In this document: piece after piece, positions 40,417-43,199 of the stretch
How positions within the stretch are numbered: position 1 is the first letter of the stretch
How the letters are laid out: the number at the start of each line of letters is the position of its first letter
Virus record (IMG/VR): IMGVR_UViG_3300032046_003483
Location: 1-43,199 of that record
Length of the DNA stretch: 43,199 bases
From: a virus
Reading direction: 5' to 3' (one strand)
Program-made: the position numbers and the translations under genes
Notes under the pieces: generated by a model
Seen by the model: only the letters and a program-made list of their open reading frames with translations
Told to the model about the DNA's origin: nothing
Database searches by the model: none

Positions 40417-41936
40417 TGTCCTATCCGCCAATCAGTTCCCCGATCGGCAAACAATTCCTCAATGGATGCTAAACAGGGCATCGTATTGTCTTTAACTTCA
40501 AAGCCCCGGATCTCCTGTGGTAGTTTCGGACTTTCTATCATCACCCTCAATGGTGCATATTTTTTAATCATCATCATACACCAGACACAGGAATCAACAG
40601 AATCATCGTGGCTTCCTGTCGGGAACAAAGATAACTCGTCAATCAGATCGGGGGTCTTTAGGTAGACCAAACCTTGTTCCCAGTAATGAATAACAGACAA
40701 AGCACGGGTGTATTTGTCTTTTGGCGACCTTCTCTGCTTTTCTTTACCGGTGTACTTTCCGAGAGTAATTGGTTCTACGGGAATAACAACACCTTGGTTT
40801 CTAGCTTCTCTTAATAAGACTTGGCGTATAATTGACTGGAAGGCAATTTCCTCTATTCCGAAACGAATGGGTTTATGTTTAAGGTAGAACTTGATTATTC
40901 TATCAATTAAATCCCACGTTCCCCAGCGCCCTTTTAATGTTTCAATCTCATATATCTTTTCATCAGTACCGACTCCCATACAGGTCATTGATGAATAATC
41001 TGCTCTCTCTTTAATTGATGCTGCGGGGTCTAGAGCTGCAAACTTAATCTTAATCTCCGGCAAGGTTTCATATCTGAGAACCCAGTCCGGTCTCCATAGA
41101 CATATATCAGACGATATGGGATTATTCTGAAATTCAGATTCAAAGGCATATGTGCCTATCTCCAGTTTCCTCTGTAGCAACGCCTTGGCTGAATAACGTG
41201 CCTCCCACAAACTCTTGCCATCTGTCAGAGCCACATACTTTCTGGTAGTCCATCCTCCGAATTGCTCTTTCTTATTAATAATCTCTCCCAGTAGAGCTAA
41301 AGGATGGAGCATTGTGCCTATAACAATCAGTTGTTGATCTGGTTTCAAGACATTCAGTAACGCTCCCAAGAACCACTCTTTTAAGAATTTGCGCTGGTCT
41401 TCCGAACGAACCATCTCTTCGTCTTCCAGATCATCACAGATAACTATACTCGGACGCAAACCACGGACTTGGCATCCCCTACCTCTTGCCCGAATCTGAG
41501 AGTATGTCCTTTCCCCCTTCTGGATTATTAGATGATTGGCCGTCCATCTCTTTGAGTCTTTATCTCCCCACTGCAGTATAGCACCAAAGTCGGATTTGAT
41601 TCGGTCATTAGACTCAAGTTCGAATTTTATTTTCCTGACCCAGTCTTCTGCGAGAGAGGAACTCTGAGAAATCGTCAGTATGTCCGCGTTCTCTTGATAT
41701 AGCAAACAGTGCAGTCCGTAGATCAACTGGGTGATGGTTGACTTCGCAAAACCACGGGGAGCTGCAATACACAGTCTATTTTCTGTTCCGAGGAGATTAT
41801 AAATCTCCTTGTGGAAATACGGGGTAGCATCTTCTAGGATATGCGGTAGGTAGTAGCCAGCAAAAAATTCGAGACTACCTCTTGCCTTGTCCCTTCTTTG
41901 TTTTCGGAATAGAGCAGAGGCGAGGATCGAATTCAT
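40413..41936 (-). CDS. terL: Terminase large subunit
   Basis: 507 residues. The ATPase Walker A is APRGFAKST (59-67) and Walker B is SIVICDDLED (163-172), with the following Glu for catalysis. The RNase-H-like nuclease is seen at FAALDPAAS (~295) and HDDSVDS (~445), with IGTML as the coupling segment between. TerL docks on portal, pumps DNA into the prohead and cuts it. Genes for a probable small subunit and portal lie on either side. Confidence 0.92.
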   Translation of the reverse strand: MNSILASALFRKQRRDKARGSLEFFAGYYLPHILEDATPYFHKEIYNLLGTENRLCIAAPRGFAKSTITQLIYGLHCLLYQENADILTISQSSSLAEDWVRKIKFELESNDRIKSDFGAILQWGDKDSKRWTANHLIIQKGERTYSQIRARGRGCQVRGLRPSIVICDDLEDEEMVRSEDQRKFLKEWFLGALLNVLKPDQQLIVIGTMLHPLALLGEIINKKEQFGGWTTRKYVALTDGKSLWEARYSAKALLQRKLEIGTYAFESEFQNNPISSDICLWRPDWVLRYETLPEIKIKFAALDPAASIKERADYSSMTCMGVGTDEKIYEIETLKGRWGTWDLIDRIIKFYLKHKPIRFGIEEIAFQSIIRQVLLREARNQGVVIPVEPITLGKYTGKEKQRRSPKDKYTRALSVIHYWEQGLVYLKTPDLIDELSLFPTGSHDDSVDSCVWCMMMIKKYAPLRVMIESPKLPQEIRGFEVKDNTMPCLASIEELFADRGTDWRIGQ

Positions 41937-42217
41937 TTTGTTTTCTTATTCTTTGAATCTTCCTCCAGATCTTTTATATCATCAACTATGGTCATCAACT
42001 GCCCTTCGAGCCACTCTTTCTGGCCCGTCTGGGCGTCAACGCCCTTCTGGATTTCGAGCAACTTCTGTTCTCCTGCTGTGAGTTTGACCCTCTCCAAATG
42101 CCGGAGGAGGAAGTCTGTCCAAGTGAGTTGTTTTTTGAGTTCCCCCTCGAAATCTCTGAGGTATTTCTTCCTCTCATCTTTATTCACCAGCGATAGGTTT
42201 TTTATTAACATCGACAT
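41933..42217 (-). CDS. Small coiled-coil protein beside terminase, 94 aa
   Basis: ATGA overlap with terL and a 38-base overlap with the small-subunit gene. The sequence is almost all helix with heptad-like spacing (TWTDFLLRHLERVKLTAGEQ, LEGQLMTIVDDIKDLEED) and a Lys tail. It may be an accessory packaging factor. No family recognised. Confidence 0.55.
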   Translation of the reverse strand: MSMLIKNLSLVNKDERKKYLRDFEGELKKQLTWTDFLLRHLERVKLTAGEQKLLEIQKGVDAQTGQKEWLEGQLMTIVDDIKDLEEDSKNKKTK

Positions 42218-42692
42218 TTTGTAGATCTTGATTAACTTCTTTTAAATACTCTTTGAGCATTTGTACGAATTCGGCCTTTGGCATATTTTCTAATTGCACG
42301 TCAATATTCAAATTTCTTGATTCTGTCTGTTGAGCGGGAAAGTAGTTTTTGATTTTTGCCCCGGCTTCCCAGTATTTGAAACGGGCCATCAGATCCGGAA
42401 TCTTCGTCAGGACAACTTCGCCTTTGTGGGAAGCAACAACATTCGCATCCAGTCCTTCTTTTAATCTGCGCATCATATACGCATCCGTTATATTCTGTTC
42501 TTCCATCAGTTTCTCAACTTCCTGTATAACTTCCGGATTATGCGCATTTTTAAATCCGAGGACGGCTGCCATACCACGGCTCTTTGAATCCGGATACGCG
42601 GCGACTGCTGCTTGAGTAGCGTTCCCATTATTTACGACAAACTCCTGCGCCCACTTCTTTTGCTTCAGACTTAGTTTCTTTCTACCTGCCAT
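42180..42692 (-). CDS. terS: Terminase small subunit
   Basis: 170 residues. The N-terminal helix-turn-helix, LSLKQKKWAQEFVVNNGNAT with QAAVAAYPDS after it, is the Terminase_2-type DNA-binding domain. A central helical oligomerisation part and a charged C-terminus follow. TerS recognises the packaging start and stimulates TerL. It lies upstream of terL with one small gene between. Confidence 0.82.
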   Translation of the reverse strand: MAGRKKLSLKQKKWAQEFVVNNGNATQAAVAAYPDSKSRGMAAVLGFKNAHNPEVIQEVEKLMEEQNITDAYMMRRLKEGLDANVVASHKGEVVLTKIPDLMARFKYWEAGAKIKNYFPAQQTESRNLNIDVQLENMPKAEFVQMLKEYLKEVNQDLQNVDVNKKPIAGE

Positions 42693-42786
42693 TTGTTCTA
42701 TTGAATAAGAAGTCCCACAATGCGAAAGAACCCAGTATCACTATTGGGGCAATCGCCATAAGACCTAAACAAGTTACGTTATCCAT
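42682..42786 (-). CDS. Single-span membrane micro-protein, 34 aa
   Basis: Hydrophobic span LGLMAIAPIVILGSFALWDF with a polar, basic end (NRTNGR). It overlaps the terS start by 11 bases and the preceding gene's stop by eight bases, both in different frames, which supports a compact operon. Function unknown. Confidence 0.45.
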   Translation of the reverse strand: MDNVTCLGLMAIAPIVILGSFALWDFLFNRTNGR

Positions 42787-42997
42787 TTTCTTGTAGAGCC
42801 TCTTCTGCCTGTTTCTTCTGCGAACTCAACAGATGTGTTTCGTTCGTGTCCCAGACAGACAGGGAAGTTTTAATATAAGTATATGTTGCTTCTTCCCCTT
42901 TTACTTTAATACCAAACAATGCTTTGTATATTCTGTCAAGAAAGTTTAGGATTGAAAAAAATATCATATATTGGGGAAGGGTAATTAGTATAATCAC
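42779..42997 (-). CDS. Small hypothetical protein with hydrophobic start, 72 aa
   Basis: A hydrophobic N-terminus (MIILITLPQYMIFFSILNFL) is followed by a charged, helical second half (HLLSSQKKQAEEALQENG). An internal Met at residue 11 is a possible alternative start. It is the first gene of the late minus-strand run. It may be membrane-bound; function unknown. Confidence 0.45.
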   Translation of the reverse strand: MIILITLPQYMIFFSILNFLDRIYKALFGIKVKGEEATYTYIKTSLSVWDTNETHLLSSQKKQAEEALQENG

Positions 42998-43145
42998 TAA
43001 TAAATAAATACGGCATAGGGGGGTCTATTAATAAGGAAACGGACAATATGCGCCTTTATTTCCTACATAGCATTTTTTTGGGAATGAGTCAAGCCCTGCA
43101 CGATAGCCGGCAATAGCTCTGCACCCCATATGCATACCAACACAG
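42998..43145 (-). other. Leader region of the packaging operon
   Basis: 148 bases with no gene, holding the candidate promoter at 43064-43092 and AT-rich DNA downstream of it. Confidence 0.5.
43064..43092 (-). promoter_or_regulatory. Candidate sigma70-type promoter for packaging genes
   Basis: The minus strand has TTGACT (43087-43092), a 17-base spacer, and TATGTA (43064-43069) preceded by TGC, an extended -10 pattern. The -35 matches five of six bases; the -10 is weaker. Confidence 0.4.
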
Positions 43146-43199
43146 TAGTATAGCATAGTGTAGTGTAGTGTAGTATAGCATAGGTAGTGTAGTGTAGTG
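43146..43199. repeat. TAG-pentamer tandem array at window edge
   Basis: Pentamers TAGTA, TAGCA and TAGTG repeat in a fixed order. A 25-base block (TAGTA-TAGCA-TAGTG-TAGTG-TAGTG) occurs twice, the second time with one base missing. The array runs off the window end. Confidence 0.8.

Noticed and set aside
42998-43199. Direct terminal repeat of the genome
   Set aside because: I see no matching sequence at the left edge of the window.

Overview
The window looks like most of the genome of a tailed double-stranded DNA phage (Caudoviricetes). It carries terminase, portal, scaffold, a probable major capsid protein, connector proteins, fibres and lysis genes. I find no tape-measure, sheath or tail-tube gene. 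There is a large adaptor, a P22-gp10-like hub and two big internal-virion-type proteins, so a short-tailed (podovirus-like) particle is likely. All reading frames use the standard code with TAA, TAG and TGA stops. The host cannot be read from the sequence; the Cys-rich lysozyme resembles forms I associate with Patescibacteria and their phages, but that is weak evidence. The left edge cuts a gene, and the right edge ends in a TAG-pentamer repeat that could be an assembly edge or a genome end.

Layout. Positions 1-2073 (+ strand) hold a short run of small early-type genes, including a RecB/Cas4-like nuclease and a RusA-like resolvase, closed by a bidirectional terminator near 2088-2124. Everything else is on the minus strand, so read it from right to left. 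It begins near 43.1 kb with a candidate promoter, then terS, terL, a zinc-ribbon protein, an HNH fragment, portal, two methyltransferases, scaffold, major capsid, a decoration-like protein, an intact HNH gene and a small structural protein. From 33.3 to 16.3 kb lies an unusual block. A short Ser/Thr-only repeat protein (32738-33316) and a 1469-residue fibre with two long Ser/Thr tracts (16277-20686) flank 15 tightly overlapping genes for sugar-nucleotide synthesis, glycosyl transfer and sugar decoration. The adaptor, hub, Gly-rich fibre and internal virion proteins follow (7-16 kb). A promoter-led group of small genes comes next: DUF1599-like, phosphoesterase, micro-ORFs, and two Gly/Tyr hexamer-repeat genes around a DUF6948-like gene. 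The lysis end (2.2-4.0 kb) has an M23 peptidase, zinc ribbon, holin-like protein and lysozyme.

The most interesting proposal is a phage-encoded mucin-type O-glycosylation system. One cassette enzyme (29496-30683) has the three metal-ligand positions and the GGE segment of GT27 polypeptide GalNAc-transferases, the enzymes that start O-glycans on Ser/Thr-rich mucin tracts. The cassette also holds a WbpP/GalE-like epimerase that could supply UDP-GalNAc, a GDP-mannose-dehydratase-like enzyme followed by a ColD/RfbH-type 3-dehydratase with the diagnostic His in place of Lys, four more glycosyltransferases, O-methyltransferases, a deacetylase, a sugar dehydrogenase and an Asn-synthase-like amidating enzyme. 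The apparent acceptor proteins are the two Ser/Thr-repeat proteins at the cassette borders.

Other points of note are a canonical -1 slippery heptamer that would join a signal peptide to the lysozyme, a TAAAGGTCG motif repeated in leaders of minus-strand genes, structured non-coding leaders, and many micro-genes chained by 4-base start/stop overlaps.
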